Position numbers and translations under genes: made by a program. A stretch of 64,000 nt of DNA from the NCBI RefSeq assembly GCF_018613535.1, contig NZ_JAGGQB010000003.1:186001-250000 (forward strand), read 5' to 3'. Source of the stretch: Bacillus sp. ISL-51 (lineage in GTDB: Bacteria > Bacillota > Bacilli > Bacillales > Bacillaceae). Shown here piece by piece: positions 1 through 8,552 of the stretch (the first letter of the stretch is position 1; each line of letters starts with the position of its first letter). The notes beneath the pieces were generated by a model that searched no databases, was not told the DNA's origin, and was given only the letters and a program-made list of their open reading frames with translations.

Positions 1-35
1 TCCAAAAGGTGCAGGAGGATTAGGCCTTTGTGTCT

Positions 36-64
36 TTGACAGTTTCTTCCTCTCTCTTTACAAT
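36..64 (+). promoter_or_regulatory. SigA-type promoter of yvkC
   Basis: TTGACA at 36-41 and TACAAT at 59-64 are separated by 17 bases, a near-consensus housekeeping promoter. Transcription would start near 71, inside the palindrome at 67-88, so a bound repressor would block initiation. Confidence 0.85.
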
Positions 65-66
65 GG

Positions 67-88
67 AATGATAGTGTTCACTATCATT
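67..88. promoter_or_regulatory. Perfect palindromic operator, probable YvkB (TetR) site
   Basis: AATGATAGTG at 67-76 and CACTATCATT at 79-88 form a perfect inverted repeat with a 2-base centre, directly after the -10 box. Size and symmetry fit a TetR-family operator, and a TetR gene (yvkB) lies downstream. That YvkB is the protein that binds here is inference. Confidence 0.75.
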
Positions 89-121
89 TTCTTGGTGATC
101 AAAAGAAGGGGGCCATATCAC

Positions 122-2623
122 ATGTATTCAGTACTTTTTAATAAAGCTGAGGAATCCAGCCGCTTAGCCGGCGCAAAAGGGATGAATCTGATTAAACTGA
201 CGAAAAACGGTCTGCCCGTTCCCGACGGTTTTGTCATTCAGACGAATGCCCTGACACGTTTTATAGAAGACAACCAGCTTCGGGACGGCGATGAACAGAT
301 GGGGCGCGCTATCATGAACGGAACGTTTTCTAAAGAGCTGAAAGATGAACTGACCGCATCGTTTTATGATTTGAGAGAATCATATACTTCGGTGGCCGTA
401 CGTTCCTCATCAGCATCTGAAGATCTGGAAGGCGCTTCATTCGCCGGTCAGTACGAAACCTATTTAAATATAAAAACGGAGGAAGAGTTTCTCGGAAAAG
501 TGAAAGAATGCTGGGCTTCCTTTTTCTCAGCCCGGGTGAGCCGTTATAAAGAGAAAATGCAAAATGACATTACGGAGCCGTTAATGGGCGTCGTTGTGCA
601 GGGATTGATCGAGTCAGAAGTGTCAGGCGTCATTTTCAGCCGCAACCCTGTCACGCATGATGACGGAGAACTCATGATCTCAGCGAGCTACGGCCTCGGG
701 GAAGCAATCGTCTCCGGCAGCGTGACGCCCGACACGTATCTCGTCAATAAGGAGACATTTCAGATTGAGAAAGAAATCGGATTAAAGGAAATGTTTATAT
801 TTTCTCAAGCAGAAGGCGTGGCGGAAAAGGAAACGAGCGATGATATGAGAAGCCGCTTTTGCCTTGATGACGAAAGGGTTAAAGAGCTTGCCGAGCTGAC
901 GAAAAAAACGGAGGCGCTGTACGGTTACCCCGTTGATCTTGAATTCGGAATTGCCGAAAACAAGCTGTATCTGCTTCAGGCCCGTCCGATTACCACAATA
1001 GAACAGGATCAAAAAGCGGCTGACGAGGAGCGTGAATTTATGATTACACCTCTCGATCAGAAGGATTTTTGGCTGAATATGGAGTCCAATATCGAAGGAC
1101 CCGTCAGCCCGTTATTCGCCTCTCTCATCGTTCCGGCTTTAGAATACGGGCTGCAGCAGAGCGTGAAAACATTTCCTGTAATGGGTGTGGAAATTGAGCG
1201 GGTAAAGCTTCATCAGGGCCGTATTTTTTCCAAACAAAGAAAAGTAGCGGAGCAGCCGCCTTCAGAACAAACAGAAGCGCTTTTTCCGGTTTTAGCTGAA
1301 CGCATGTACGATATTATTAACGAAACATTTCTTCCTTTTTATAAAAGGCTGGACGAACTGGCGCATGTCACCCATACGCCTGAGAGCGCCCTTGATGCGT
1401 TCCAAAAACTGAAAGCCTTCTATTTAAAAGGATATGAAGAACATTTCAATATCATCTTTCCCCAGATTGCTTTAAGCATGAAACTGGAAGCCATGTACGG
1501 ACAGATCGAAGAAGAAAACAGCGCCCTTTTGTACGAGATGCTGGCGGGAGTGATGAATAAATCATTGGAGACAGACAGGCATCTTTGGCTGCTCGCGCAA
1601 AAAGTGAATAACAGCCCGGCATTACAGCGCGTATTCAGCACCTATCATGCCGATGAACTGCATCAAACGCTCCTGCAATCCGAAGAAGGGAAGCGCTTTC
1701 TCCAGAAAGTCGGCCACTTTTTAGAGGAATATGGATGGAGATCTGTGAAAAGTCATGACCTGATTGAAGAAACTTGGGCGGAAAACCCTTATTTCGCATT
1801 GTCCAATATCCAAAACTATGTCCGCAGCGGCTACGATTTTGACAGCGAATTCAGCAAAACGATTGAAAAAAGAAAACAGCTCTACGCTTCGTTTTTGGAA
1901 AAAGTCGAGGATGACGGCTTCCGGAAAACCTTTGACCGCTATTATCAGTGGACGCTGTCTTCATCCGTGATTAAAGACGATCACCATTTTTATATTGACG
2001 CGATGCTTGACGCAAAAGCACGCCTATGTCTCTTGAAAATCGGCGAGCTGTTAAAAGAGCAGGGCGTTATCAATGATCGGGAGGATATGTGGTATTTATA
2101 CGGCGATGAAGTCGAGGAAGCCTTAATGTCTCCGGCGCCGATGCAAGAAAAGGCGGCCGAACGGAAACAGCTGCTTCGAGACTATCAATTGCTTGAAGCG
2201 CCCGCTTATCTCGGCACGCCGACTCCCGAACAGCTAAAAGCGGCAGAACAGATTACAGGATCAATTACAGAAGATGAAAAAAACACCGAACAACATATTT
2301 ACGGCCTCGCGGCTTCAAGCGGCATCGCCAGCGGTCCGGTGAAGATCATTCGTGACGCGAGTGAATTTTCCCGCTTTTCATCTGGAGATGTGCTTGTCTG
2401 TAAAATGACGACACCGCTTTGGACCAGTCTGTTTCAGGATGCGAAGGCAGTCATTACAGACACCGGCGGCATCTTATCGCACGCGGCCATCATCGCAAGA
2501 GAATACGGGCTTCCTGCCGTTCTAGGCACACGTGCTGCGACTGACAGGCTGAAAGACGGCGACACCGTCACAGTTGACGGCACGAGCGGCAAAATCACCA
2601 TTGTCAAACGCGCTTCATATTAG
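122..2623 (+). CDS. yvkC: Rifampicin-phosphotransferase-like enzyme (PEP synthase family)
   Basis: This 833-residue protein has an N-terminal ATP-grasp (PPDK-N type) domain over about residues 1-310, a long middle region, and a C-terminal swivelling phosphohistidine domain with the TGG-x-x-SHAA motif; the likely phosphorylated residue is His787. It lacks the C-terminal PEP/pyruvate barrel of true PEP synthase, so the older name pps is probably misleading. Length and domain order match rifampicin phosphotransferases, which move a phosphate from ATP through the histidine to the drug; the real substrate is not visible here. I chose ATG 122 because AAGGGGG lies 7-8 bases upstream; an in-frame ATG at 68 falls inside the operator. 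The neighbours are a TetR regulator and an MFS exporter, as in a drug-response cassette. Confidence 0.85.
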   Translation: MYSVLFNKAEESSRLAGAKGMNLIKLTKNGLPVPDGFVIQTNALTRFIEDNQLRDGDEQMGRAIMNGTFSKELKDELTASFYDLRESYTSVAVRSSSASEDLEGASFAGQYETYLNIKTEEEFLGKVKECWASFFSARVSRYKEKMQNDITEPLMGVVVQGLIESEVSGVIFSRNPVTHDDGELMISASYGLGEAIVSGSVTPDTYLVNKETFQIEKEIGLKEMFIFSQAEGVAEKETSDDMRSRFCLDDERVKELAELTKKTEALYGYPVDLEFGIAENKLYLLQARPITTIEQDQKAADEEREFMITPLDQKDFWLNMESNIEGPVSPLFASLIVPALEYGLQQSVKTFPVMGVEIERVKLHQGRIFSKQRKVAEQPPSEQTEALFPVLAERMYDIINETFLPFYKRLDELAHVTHTPESALDAFQKLKAFYLKGYEEHFNIIFPQIALSMKLEAMYGQIEEENSALLYEMLAGVMNKSLETDRHLWLLAQKVNNSPALQRVFSTYHADELHQTLLQSEEGKRFLQKVGHFLEEYGWRSVKSHDLIEETWAENPYFALSNIQNYVRSGYDFDSEFSKTIEKRKQLYASFLEKVEDDGFRKTFDRYYQWTLSSSVIKDDHHFYIDAMLDAKARLCLLKIGELLKEQGVINDREDMWYLYGDEVEEALMSPAPMQEKAAERKQLLRDYQLLEAPAYLGTPTPEQLKAAEQITGSITEDEKNTEQHIYGLAASSGIASGPVKIIRDASEFSRFSSGDVLVCKMTTPLWTSLFQDAKAVITDTGGILSHAAIIAREYGLPAVLGTRAATDRLKDGDTVTVDGTSGKITIVKRASY

Positions 2624-2633
2624 GTTTCCCTCT

Positions 2634-2662
2634 TTATCATACCGGCGGGGCGGGTGTATACT
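2634..2662 (+). promoter_or_regulatory. Candidate SigA promoter of yvkB-yvkA
   Basis: TTATCA at 2634-2639 and TATACT at 2657-2662 have 17-base spacing and lie 30 bases before yvkB. The operator palindrome seen before yvkC is not repeated here, so control of yvkB by its own product is not evident. Confidence 0.5.
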
Positions 2663-2692
2663 TGTCCTGCCAGTAATTACGCGAGGTGAAAC

Positions 2693-3265
2693 ATGTTGAG
2701 GACGACAAACAGGAGAATTCTTGACGCTGCAATGGACCTTATTATTAAAAAAGGGTACCGCGCCGCAACAACAAAGGAAATAGCGGAACAGGCGAATGTA
2801 AGCGAAGCAACGATTTTTCGTAATTTCAAAAACAAACAAGGATTAATGAAAGCCATCATTGAGCAGCATACGCAAACCCCGGAAAGCATCATCGAAAAGA
2901 CAGAAGGCGACCCGTATAAAGATTTGCTTCATATCGGCTCCTGTCTCTTAAAACAATTAGAACATAAAAAAGAGGTGTTTCGGATTTGCTTGCGTGAACC
3001 GGAAATGTTTGAAGATCTGCTCCAGGATATTGTCGTGTGTCCGCAATCTATAAAAAAGTATTTGATTGTTTATTTTAAAGGGCTGACAGAGAAAAACATG
3101 ATCCGCCCCGGCTGTGAAGAAGCAAATGCAGACGTTTTTATGACGATGATTTTCGGTTATTTCATGCACCGCCTGCAGCTTGGGAAAAGAGTCATTTCTC
3201 TTCCTGAAGAAACCATGCTGAGACACAGCACTGAGATTTTTGTCAAAGGAATCATCAGCCGGTAA
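2693..3265 (+). CDS. yvkB: TetR-family transcriptional regulator
   Basis: The 190-residue protein has a typical TetR N-terminal helix-turn-helix at about residues 8-55 (ILDAA near the start, then TTKEIAEQANVSEATIFRNF) and a variable helical ligand-binding domain. The ATG follows GAGGTG at a normal distance. It sits between the phosphotransferase gene and the exporter gene and is probably a drug-sensing repressor. The perfect palindrome at 67-88 is its best candidate target. Ligand unknown. Confidence 0.85.
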   Translation: MLRTTNRRILDAAMDLIIKKGYRAATTKEIAEQANVSEATIFRNFKNKQGLMKAIIEQHTQTPESIIEKTEGDPYKDLLHIGSCLLKQLEHKKEVFRICLREPEMFEDLLQDIVVCPQSIKKYLIVYFKGLTEKNMIRPGCEEANADVFMTMIFGYFMHRLQLGKRVISLPEETMLRHSTEIFVKGIISR

Positions 3266-3289
3266 TTCCGGCTCCAAAGGAGGATATGA

Positions 3290-4624
3290 ATGGGTTCAAA
3301 GAAAGAATGGGCGCTGATCGTTTCACTTTTGCTGGGGGCAATTCTCGTCCCTATCAATTCTACGATGATCGCAGTAGCCCTTTCATCCATTTCCCGGTCA
3401 TACAGCGAATCTCTCGCCAGCATCACTTGGGTTGTGACCGTCTATTTAATTGTAATGGCCGTGACACAGCCCATTGCCGGCAAGCTCGGTGATATGTACG
3501 GAAACAAAAAAATGTATTTATGGGGCGTCGGTCTCTTTCTGATTGCGTCGCTGGGATGCGCCCTCTCGCCGAGTCTTTTCTTATTAATGGTTTTCCGCGC
3601 GCTCCAGGCAGCCGGCGGCGCTTTGCTTACGCCAAACAGCATTGCCATCATCCGGCATGTCGTGTCTGAAAAACGCCTTCCGAAAGTATTCGGTTTTTTC
3701 GGCCTCGGCGCCGGCCTGGGCGCGGCTCTCGGCCCGTTTATCGGTTCACTTTTGATTGAAAGCTTCAGCTGGCATTCTATCTTTTGGGTCAACATCCCGT
3801 TTCTCGCTATCGCATTTGTGACGGCATTGATGATGTTTCCTAAATATAAAGAAAAAACCTCTGACGCGCCGCTTGATTTGATCGGCTCGCTTTTGCTTGC
3901 CGGAAGCATCGTATCTATTATTTTGCTGACGAAAAATGAAAGCACTTGGGGCTATTGGCTGTACGGCCTGCTTATTCTTTTGTTTGTTCCGTTTTTTTTC
4001 AGACGGGAGATGCGGACGAAACATCCCATTATTGATTTTGACCTTTTCAAAAACTCAACCTTTACGAGCGCCAATTTGTCAGTCTTATTAAGTAATTTAA
4101 TGATGTACGCCGTCTTATTGATCATGCCGCTGTTTATGACAAACCATTTCAGTTTAAATACATCTCAAAGCGGCATGGCGCTGTCGGTCTTTTCCGTATT
4201 CATGTCAGCAAGCAACTGGGGCGGCGCTCAGCTTCATCATAAATGGGGCGCAAGAAGAATGATTTTTCTGTCATTCGGATTGATGGCCGGAGCGAATATC
4301 TTATTTTTATTCTTGGTTCATTCCCATTCCGTTCCGTTCCTCATGACATCGCTTATTTTAGGAGGCCTCGCTTCAGGTGCAGGACTGACGAGCATGCAGG
4401 TGTCATCCCTTGCGACGGTCGAGCCGGGCATGTCCGGAATTGCGTCCGGCATCTTTTCCACCTTCCGCTATTTCGGAAGTATTATATCTTCCGCTTTGAT
4501 TGGTTTGATTTCCGGGTTTCATATTCTGTTTATGATCCTGATCGGTGTTTCCATTATCGGCTTGTTCGTGTCATTAGGCATTAAGTCCGGCGAAACAGCC
4601 CAAACGCAAAATCATTCAGCTTAA
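3290..4624 (+). CDS. yvkA: MFS drug:H+ antiporter (DHA2-like)
   Basis: A 444-residue, very hydrophobic protein with many membrane segments. Residues 1-200 carry the usual MFS landmarks: an acidic/Pro-Asn turn after TM1, GKLGDMYGNKKM in the TM2-3 loop (motif A) and GLGAGLGAALGPFIG in TM5 (motif C, typical of exporters). AAAGGAGG lies just before ATG 3290. The gene follows yvkB by 24 bases and is followed by a terminator, so yvkB-yvkA form a two-gene operon. It probably exports a toxic compound, perhaps the one modified by YvkC (inference from context). Confidence 0.85.
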   Translation: MGSKKEWALIVSLLLGAILVPINSTMIAVALSSISRSYSESLASITWVVTVYLIVMAVTQPIAGKLGDMYGNKKMYLWGVGLFLIASLGCALSPSLFLLMVFRALQAAGGALLTPNSIAIIRHVVSEKRLPKVFGFFGLGAGLGAALGPFIGSLLIESFSWHSIFWVNIPFLAIAFVTALMMFPKYKEKTSDAPLDLIGSLLLAGSIVSIILLTKNESTWGYWLYGLLILLFVPFFFRREMRTKHPIIDFDLFKNSTFTSANLSVLLSNLMMYAVLLIMPLFMTNHFSLNTSQSGMALSVFSVFMSASNWGGAQLHHKWGARRMIFLSFGLMAGANILFLFLVHSHSVPFLMTSLILGGLASGAGLTSMQVSSLATVEPGMSGIASGIFSTFRYFGSIISSALIGLISGFHILFMILIGVSIIGLFVSLGIKSGETAQTQNHSA

Positions 4625-4632
4625 CAGAAAAC

Positions 4633-4665
4633 GGTTCCTGAGAATATGATTCTCGGAACCTTTTT
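4633..4665 (+). terminator. Terminator of yvkBA
   Basis: GGTTCC-T-GAGAAT (4633-4645) pairs with ATTCTCGGAACC (4649-4660) with one bulged base, followed by TTTTT. Confidence 0.85.
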
Positions 4666-4770
4666 CTGGTTTTTATCCTTAATTTTCTCTCTCGAAGTAC
4701 CGCCGTCCTCCCCGCCGCCTAGAGTATCGTAACGCCGTTTGATATAAAAAGAGAGAAAAGGGGAATGTAA

Positions 4771-4953
4771 ATGGCTGAGAGTTTAAAATAAGTTCGCCCG
4801 CTGGCGCCGGTACTGATCGTCAATGCCGTTCAAAATAATGCGGAAGGAACGGCAGCTGATCCTGTTCTTACCTATTCGCCAGATACGGCAGATACTGTCA
4901 CAGGCACTATTGCATCAGAAATGCATCCCGATGACATCGTGTTCCGCCCATAA
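4771..4953 (+). pseudogene. Small ORF broken by an in-frame TAA at codon 7
   Basis: An ATG at 4771 with a good ribosome site (AAAAGGGG at 4757-4763) opens a reading frame that is stopped by TAA at 4789-4791. Reading on in the same frame gives 53 uninterrupted, protein-like codons (VRPLAPVLIVNAV... to ...DIVFRP) ending at TAA 4951-4953, directly before a strong terminator. Promoter-side ribosome site, intact frame and terminator suggest a real gene of 60 codons that lost codon 7 by one base change (AAA, GAA or CAA to TAA), or a sequencing error. No alternative start with a ribosome site is visible after the stop. I do not recognise the protein family. Confidence 0.55.
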
Positions 4954-4959
4954 ACAAAA

Positions 4960-4988
4960 ACAGCCCGGCTGCACCGGGCTGTTTTTTT
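4960..4988. terminator. Bidirectional terminator between the small ORF and minJ
   Basis: ACAGCCCGG (4960-4968) pairs with CCGGGCTGT (4974-4982). There is an A-run on the left and seven T on the right, so it can serve both convergent units. Confidence 0.9.
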
Positions 4989-6177
4989 ATAATGCAGCTG
5001 TCTCTTCCTGCTCATGTTCATCTTGCACAAACAAAATACCTAATTCGTGATGTTCGCCCTCATAAGACGCACGCTGATCAAAACGGATTTGGCCGTTTAA
5101 ACTGATGATCTCCATTTTTACAAATGCGCGGTTTTTTTGAAGTGCTTCATAAAACTCCGATACATGCTTCACAGGGATGCCGTTTACTTTCGTAATGATC
5201 TCACCGATCTTCAGGTCGAGGTCCTCTGCCGGCGTATTCGGAATGATGCCGAGAACCATTAAACCTTGATCACGTTTAGAAAAATAAAACGGAGCCGCGT
5301 TATCATTCATGCGCTGCCTTAATGACAAAAACAGACGTCCGGCCACCGCTGTACAAGCAGCAGTCCCCGCAAGCGGAGTCCACCAAAGACCCGCAGCTCC
5401 GACAGCCGTAACAATAAGCCCGAGAATCATGATCCGTTTCGCCGTTATCCTTATGCTTATTTTCGGAAGCGACCCTTGCACACGCTGTCCGAAACCGACA
5501 ATGTAAGGAATCCAGATAAAATGGAAAGAGCCGCCCGGCACGGTAAAGACAGGCCACCAAGAAAGGTGTGACTCAAGTCCGTTGCCCGGCACCAATATGA
5601 AAAGCGGAAGCAGCCAGGCGCGATTCGCCAATTGACGCCCAATCGGCAGGCCCCTGCTGCTGACAACAAGCGCAGGAGACGTTTTCAGATGGGCCGAACG
5701 GTATGCAGCCGTTCCTTCCGTGATAATCAAAAGACCCAAAAACACGGCGGCAGAAGCCCAATTCACTCCGAATGCTTGCGGAAACCGCTCTGAAAAAGGC
5801 TCCGACTGGTTAAACTGAAGGATAAAGGCAATCAGCATAGCCGTGCTGACAATATAAGCCGATGACAGCCAATTCATGCGGAAAGTAAGCGCCGCAAGAG
5901 CCGTTACAGCAGCAATAATGCCTAAAAGACCGAGCGGAATTGAGATCCCCAGCCCAAATAACAGTATCGAGAGAAGAATTCCCGGTATTAGACCTTTAAT
6001 GTATGTAAAAGTAAGCTCATCATACATATCTGCGATTTTCGTATGAAACGTATGCCTTTCACGTTTAATCCGCAAATATCCGCACGCGAGACTTATGATG
6101 ATAAAAAACCAAAATAGCGGGTGCAAAAAAAACAGACCAACACTTTTTAACAGTTCAATCCCCCATTGAACAGACAC
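4987..6177 (-). CDS. minJ: MinJ, topological factor of cell division
   Basis: MinJ links DivIVA to MinCD at poles and septa and is also needed for swarming. The protein of about 396 residues has several N-terminal membrane segments (from about residue 10 to 270, e.g. LFFLHPLFWFF) and a C-terminal PDZ domain at about 300-385 (GLMVLGIIPNTPAEDL... IGEIITKVNG). Both the order and the length match B. subtilis MinJ (397 aa). The start is uncertain: GTG 6186 lies too close to GAGGCG, so GTG 6177 (protein starting SVQWGIELL) is preferred. It is followed by a shared terminator and preceded by swrA on the same strand, the other swarming gene here. Confidence 0.9.
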   Translation of the reverse strand: MSVQWGIELLKSVGLFFLHPLFWFFIIISLACGYLRIKRERHTFHTKIADMYDELTFTYIKGLIPGILLSILLFGLGISIPLGLLGIIAAVTALAALTFRMNWLSSAYIVSTAMLIAFILQFNQSEPFSERFPQAFGVNWASAAVFLGLLIITEGTAAYRSAHLKTSPALVVSSRGLPIGRQLANRAWLLPLFILVPGNGLESHLSWWPVFTVPGGSFHFIWIPYIVGFGQRVQGSLPKISIRITAKRIMILGLIVTAVGAAGLWWTPLAGTAACTAVAGRLFLSLRQRMNDNAAPFYFSKRDQGLMVLGIIPNTPAEDLDLKIGEIITKVNGIPVKHVSEFYEALQKNRAFVKMEIISLNGQIRFDQRASYEGEHHELGILFVQDEHEQEETAAL

Positions 6178-6252
6178 TACTTTCACCGCCTCAAGCCAAA
6201 CATTTTAATTCTATTCTACCAAATAATAATTGGCTTGGATATGATTAAACGC

Positions 6253-6606
6253 CTACCTCTCCTGTGTCATCCACAGCGTAACATTCGAGAGAGAGAAATC
6301 CTTCAGATAATGGTCGACTTCAGCATCGATCACTCCGCTGATCAAGAGCATCGACCTTTTGATGTCCGTCAGATTGATTCCCAGACGTTTATGATTTTTC
6401 ATTAAGTAAGTGAAATAATGTTCTGCACATTCCTCGTTAATGTCGTTAACGCATTCAACATTTGTGTAATTCACCAGATATCTGCTGAACAGCATAAGAA
6501 GACTTAGTGCTTTTGTTGCTGAAAATGTGACGTCTTTTGTTCTGTCTTTTAGTTGTTCCACTAATTCGTAATATTTTTTTTCACGCACAATACTTGCCCT
6601 CTTCAA
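6253..6606 (-). CDS. swrA: SwrA, swarming regulator
   Basis: SwrA (117 aa) acts with DegU-P to activate the fla/che operon. The protein is full length and in frame, starting at TTG 6606 with GGGGG seven bases upstream. Codons 9-11 contain a run of eight A (plus-strand T 6574-6581). In B. subtilis this tract is the known phase-variation site: eight bases give the functional gene, nine give the frameshifted laboratory allele. This sequence therefore has the functional, swarming-competent form. A helix-turn-helix is not obvious; identity rests on end-to-end similarity to the known protein (KRASIVREKKYYELVEQL, LSNVTLWMTQER). Confidence 0.95.
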   Translation of the reverse strand: MKRASIVREKKYYELVEQLKDRTKDVTFSATKALSLLMLFSRYLVNYTNVECVNDINEECAEHYFTYLMKNHKRLGINLTDIKRSMLLISGVIDAEVDHYLKDFSLSNVTLWMTQER

Positions 6607-6984
6607 TTGTGAACCCCCATTTTTTTATCCAAATAAGCACGGGTGATTACAGCTGCCGTGCTGAAGTGCTGACAGTCGCTGCCGGCACTATTCAATTCGA
6701 AGTGCAGCTGCCAAAAAACGAAATCTGTTCTCTATTAGAACCTTCTTTAATTGTAAGAACTAAAACAGGCTGAGGCAACTTGCAAAAGTTTCATTTTAAA
6801 TACATATTAACTCGGCATAAAGTCTCTCTTCTCTATAAATATCGGGTATTGTTTGTCCTTTATAAATGTTTAAATGTGAAAATTTTTTTAATATCTTGTC
6901 AAAATCGTCATAAATATGTGTCTTTTAGTTCATTTATACAACGTGACAAAAGAAACAGGAGGCGAAAAAACCGCCTCCCTTCCT
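6607..6984. other. swrA-ctpB intergenic region
   Basis: A 378-base stretch without a convincing gene. It must hold the swrA promoter, but I find no strong -35/-10 pair. On the plus strand 6634-6773 reads as about 46 open codons of protein-like composition (…AEVLTVAAGTIQFEVQLPK…) without a start or ribosome site of its own; it may be a gene remnant or chance. 6780-6950 is AT-rich with nothing I can assign. Confidence 0.4.
6956..6978 (-). terminator. Terminator of ctpB
   Basis: GGAGGCG (6958-6964) pairs with CGCCTCC (6972-6978). Read on the minus strand it lies 7 bases after ctpB and is followed by TGTTTCTTTT. Confidence 0.7.
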
Positions 6985-8382
6985 TTATTTCACAAATAAT
7001 GATTTTAATGCTGTTTGCAGCTGTAAATCATTATTTTCATCAGATTTCTTCTCATTGATCAGCTGGTTCATTTTCTCCGCTGTTTTTTTGTCAATGACTG
7101 CCGTTTTATCAAGCTTGTATCGATCTTGAAAAGCAAGAACGGCTTTTTTCATCGTTTTGCTGTAATATCCGTCCGCCCGGCCCGGATCAAAGCTTAAGCC
7201 TTTCAGCAGAATTTGGGCGTGTTTCACATCCGCATTGTTCATATCAGGCTGAAGAGGCTGTTTAAGCTGAAGAGGCCCCGCAGAGAAATACTCCGGCTGG
7301 CTCATGGCGATTGTCGGCGTAATTCCTTTTTTATGAATCCAGTTGCCTTTCGGTGTGAGCCATTTGTAAAGCGTCAGTTTAATGTTGCTTCCGTCACCCA
7401 TAGGCACGGCCTGCTGAACCGTTCCTTTTCCGAAGGAGGTATCGCCGACAACGTCATAATGTCCGGCTTCCTTCAAAGCGCCCGCGAGAATTTCAGAGGC
7501 GGAAGCACTTCCTTTATCCGTAATGACATTTATGGGGTACGGCTTTTTCTGTTTTAAGGTTGAGAAATATTGTTTTTTATCCCCGTCACGTTCCGCGATT
7601 TGAATGTACGGCATGTCCTTTGTAATGAAATGCTTCAGAATCTGCTCCACGCTTTGGAGATAGCCGCCGGGGTTCCCGCGCACATCAAGAACCAATCCTT
7701 CAATTCCTTGTTTTTCAAGCTTGCTCAGCGCTAATGAGAAGTCTTCTGCCGTATGTTCTGAAAATGTCGAGATCCCGATATAGCCGACAGGACGCCCCCC
7801 TGCTTCTTTTCGGGAAGAAAATACGGTTTCCAGCGGAATCTCCGCTCTTTTAATGCGGAAGGACAGCTGTTTTTCCGTACCGGGACGCTGTACTTTAATG
7901 GAAACCTTCGAGCCTTTTTTTCCTCTTATTTTGAGTACGGCATCATTTAAATCTTTCCCGTCCATTGATTCGCCGTTAATGCTGATGATCTCATCATTCG
8001 GCTTGAGGCCGGCTTTTTCTGCCGGTGATTGCTTAAACGGTGATACGATAATAATTTTATTGTCTTCCATTCCGACTTCAGCGCCGATTCCTTCAAAAGA
8101 GGAATCAAGCGAATCAGAAAACTGCTTGGCTGTCTGCTTGTCCATATAAACGGAATAAGGATCGTTTAATGTAGACAGCATCCCCTGAATCGCTCCTTCA
8201 AGCAGCTTTTCCCTATCTACCTTCTCTACATACTCATTTGAGATTAAGTCATATGCTTTTTCAATTTTCTCCATCGCTTCGCTTCTTTCAGCGCCGGATG
8301 GATCAGGCTGTGCCGCCGCGATGTCCGCACCGCCGCACAATATGCTGGCTGCCGCTATGACTGCGATCATTTTTTGCTTCAT
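6985..8382 (-). CDS. ctpB: CtpB, PDZ-containing C-terminal processing serine protease
   Basis: A 465-residue S41 peptidase with an N-terminal signal peptide (hydrophobic to about residue 24, AAAQ cleavage region), a PDZ domain at about 95-175, and the catalytic Ser294/Lys319 dyad (GSASASEIL and SFGKGTVQ, 25 residues apart as in the family). The C-terminal 380-455 is a peptidoglycan-binding-type repeat. In B. subtilis CtpB is a secreted spore protease that cleaves SpoIVFA and so triggers SpoIVFB and pro-SigK. GGAGGAGG precedes the ATG. In 168 the next gene upstream is ftsX; here a beta-helix gene is inserted between them. Confidence 0.93.
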   Translation of the reverse strand: MKQKMIAVIAAASILCGGADIAAAQPDPSGAERSEAMEKIEKAYDLISNEYVEKVDREKLLEGAIQGMLSTLNDPYSVYMDKQTAKQFSDSLDSSFEGIGAEVGMEDNKIIIVSPFKQSPAEKAGLKPNDEIISINGESMDGKDLNDAVLKIRGKKGSKVSIKVQRPGTEKQLSFRIKRAEIPLETVFSSRKEAGGRPVGYIGISTFSEHTAEDFSLALSKLEKQGIEGLVLDVRGNPGGYLQSVEQILKHFITKDMPYIQIAERDGDKKQYFSTLKQKKPYPINVITDKGSASASEILAGALKEAGHYDVVGDTSFGKGTVQQAVPMGDGSNIKLTLYKWLTPKGNWIHKKGITPTIAMSQPEYFSAGPLQLKQPLQPDMNNADVKHAQILLKGLSFDPGRADGYYSKTMKKAVLAFQDRYKLDKTAVIDKKTAEKMNQLINEKKSDENNDLQLQTALKSLFVK

Positions 8383-8465
8383 CTTTTACCTCCTCCTGTC
8401 CTTTTACGAAAACCTGGAGATAGTATATGTAAAGCTGAAAGAATTCATGTAATGACAGTAAAAAA

Positions 8466-8480
8466 ATGAAAACGTTCGAT
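8466..8480 (+). promoter_or_regulatory. Candidate cre (CcpA) site
   Basis: The 15 bases match the WTGNAANCGNWNNCW catabolite-control consensus at all but one constrained position (the C at position 14 is A), with a full TGAAAACGTT core. The site touches the -35 box of the beta-helix gene, as expected for a repressor site on a plant-polysaccharide gene. Inference only. Confidence 0.4.
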
Positions 8481-8508
8481 TGTTTCACATAAATGGATAA
8501 CGTATAAT
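8480..8508 (+). promoter_or_regulatory. SigA-type promoter of the beta-helix gene
   Basis: TTGTTT at 8480-8485 and a perfect TATAAT at 8503-8508 with 17-base spacing, 45 bases before the start codon. Confidence 0.65.
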
Positions 8509-8552
8509 ATTTTGTATGAACTACATCAAATATACAGAAATGAGAATCCAAT

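Noticed and set aside
122-2623. True PEP synthase (pps)
   Set aside because: The C-terminal PEP/pyruvate-binding barrel is absent; the protein ends right after the phosphohistidine domain.
2957-3277. 106-codon open frame on the minus strand
   Set aside because: Antisense shadow of yvkB, with no ribosome site and atypical composition.
3442-3945. 167-codon minus-strand open frame in yvkA
   Set aside because: Shadow of the MFS gene; no start signals.
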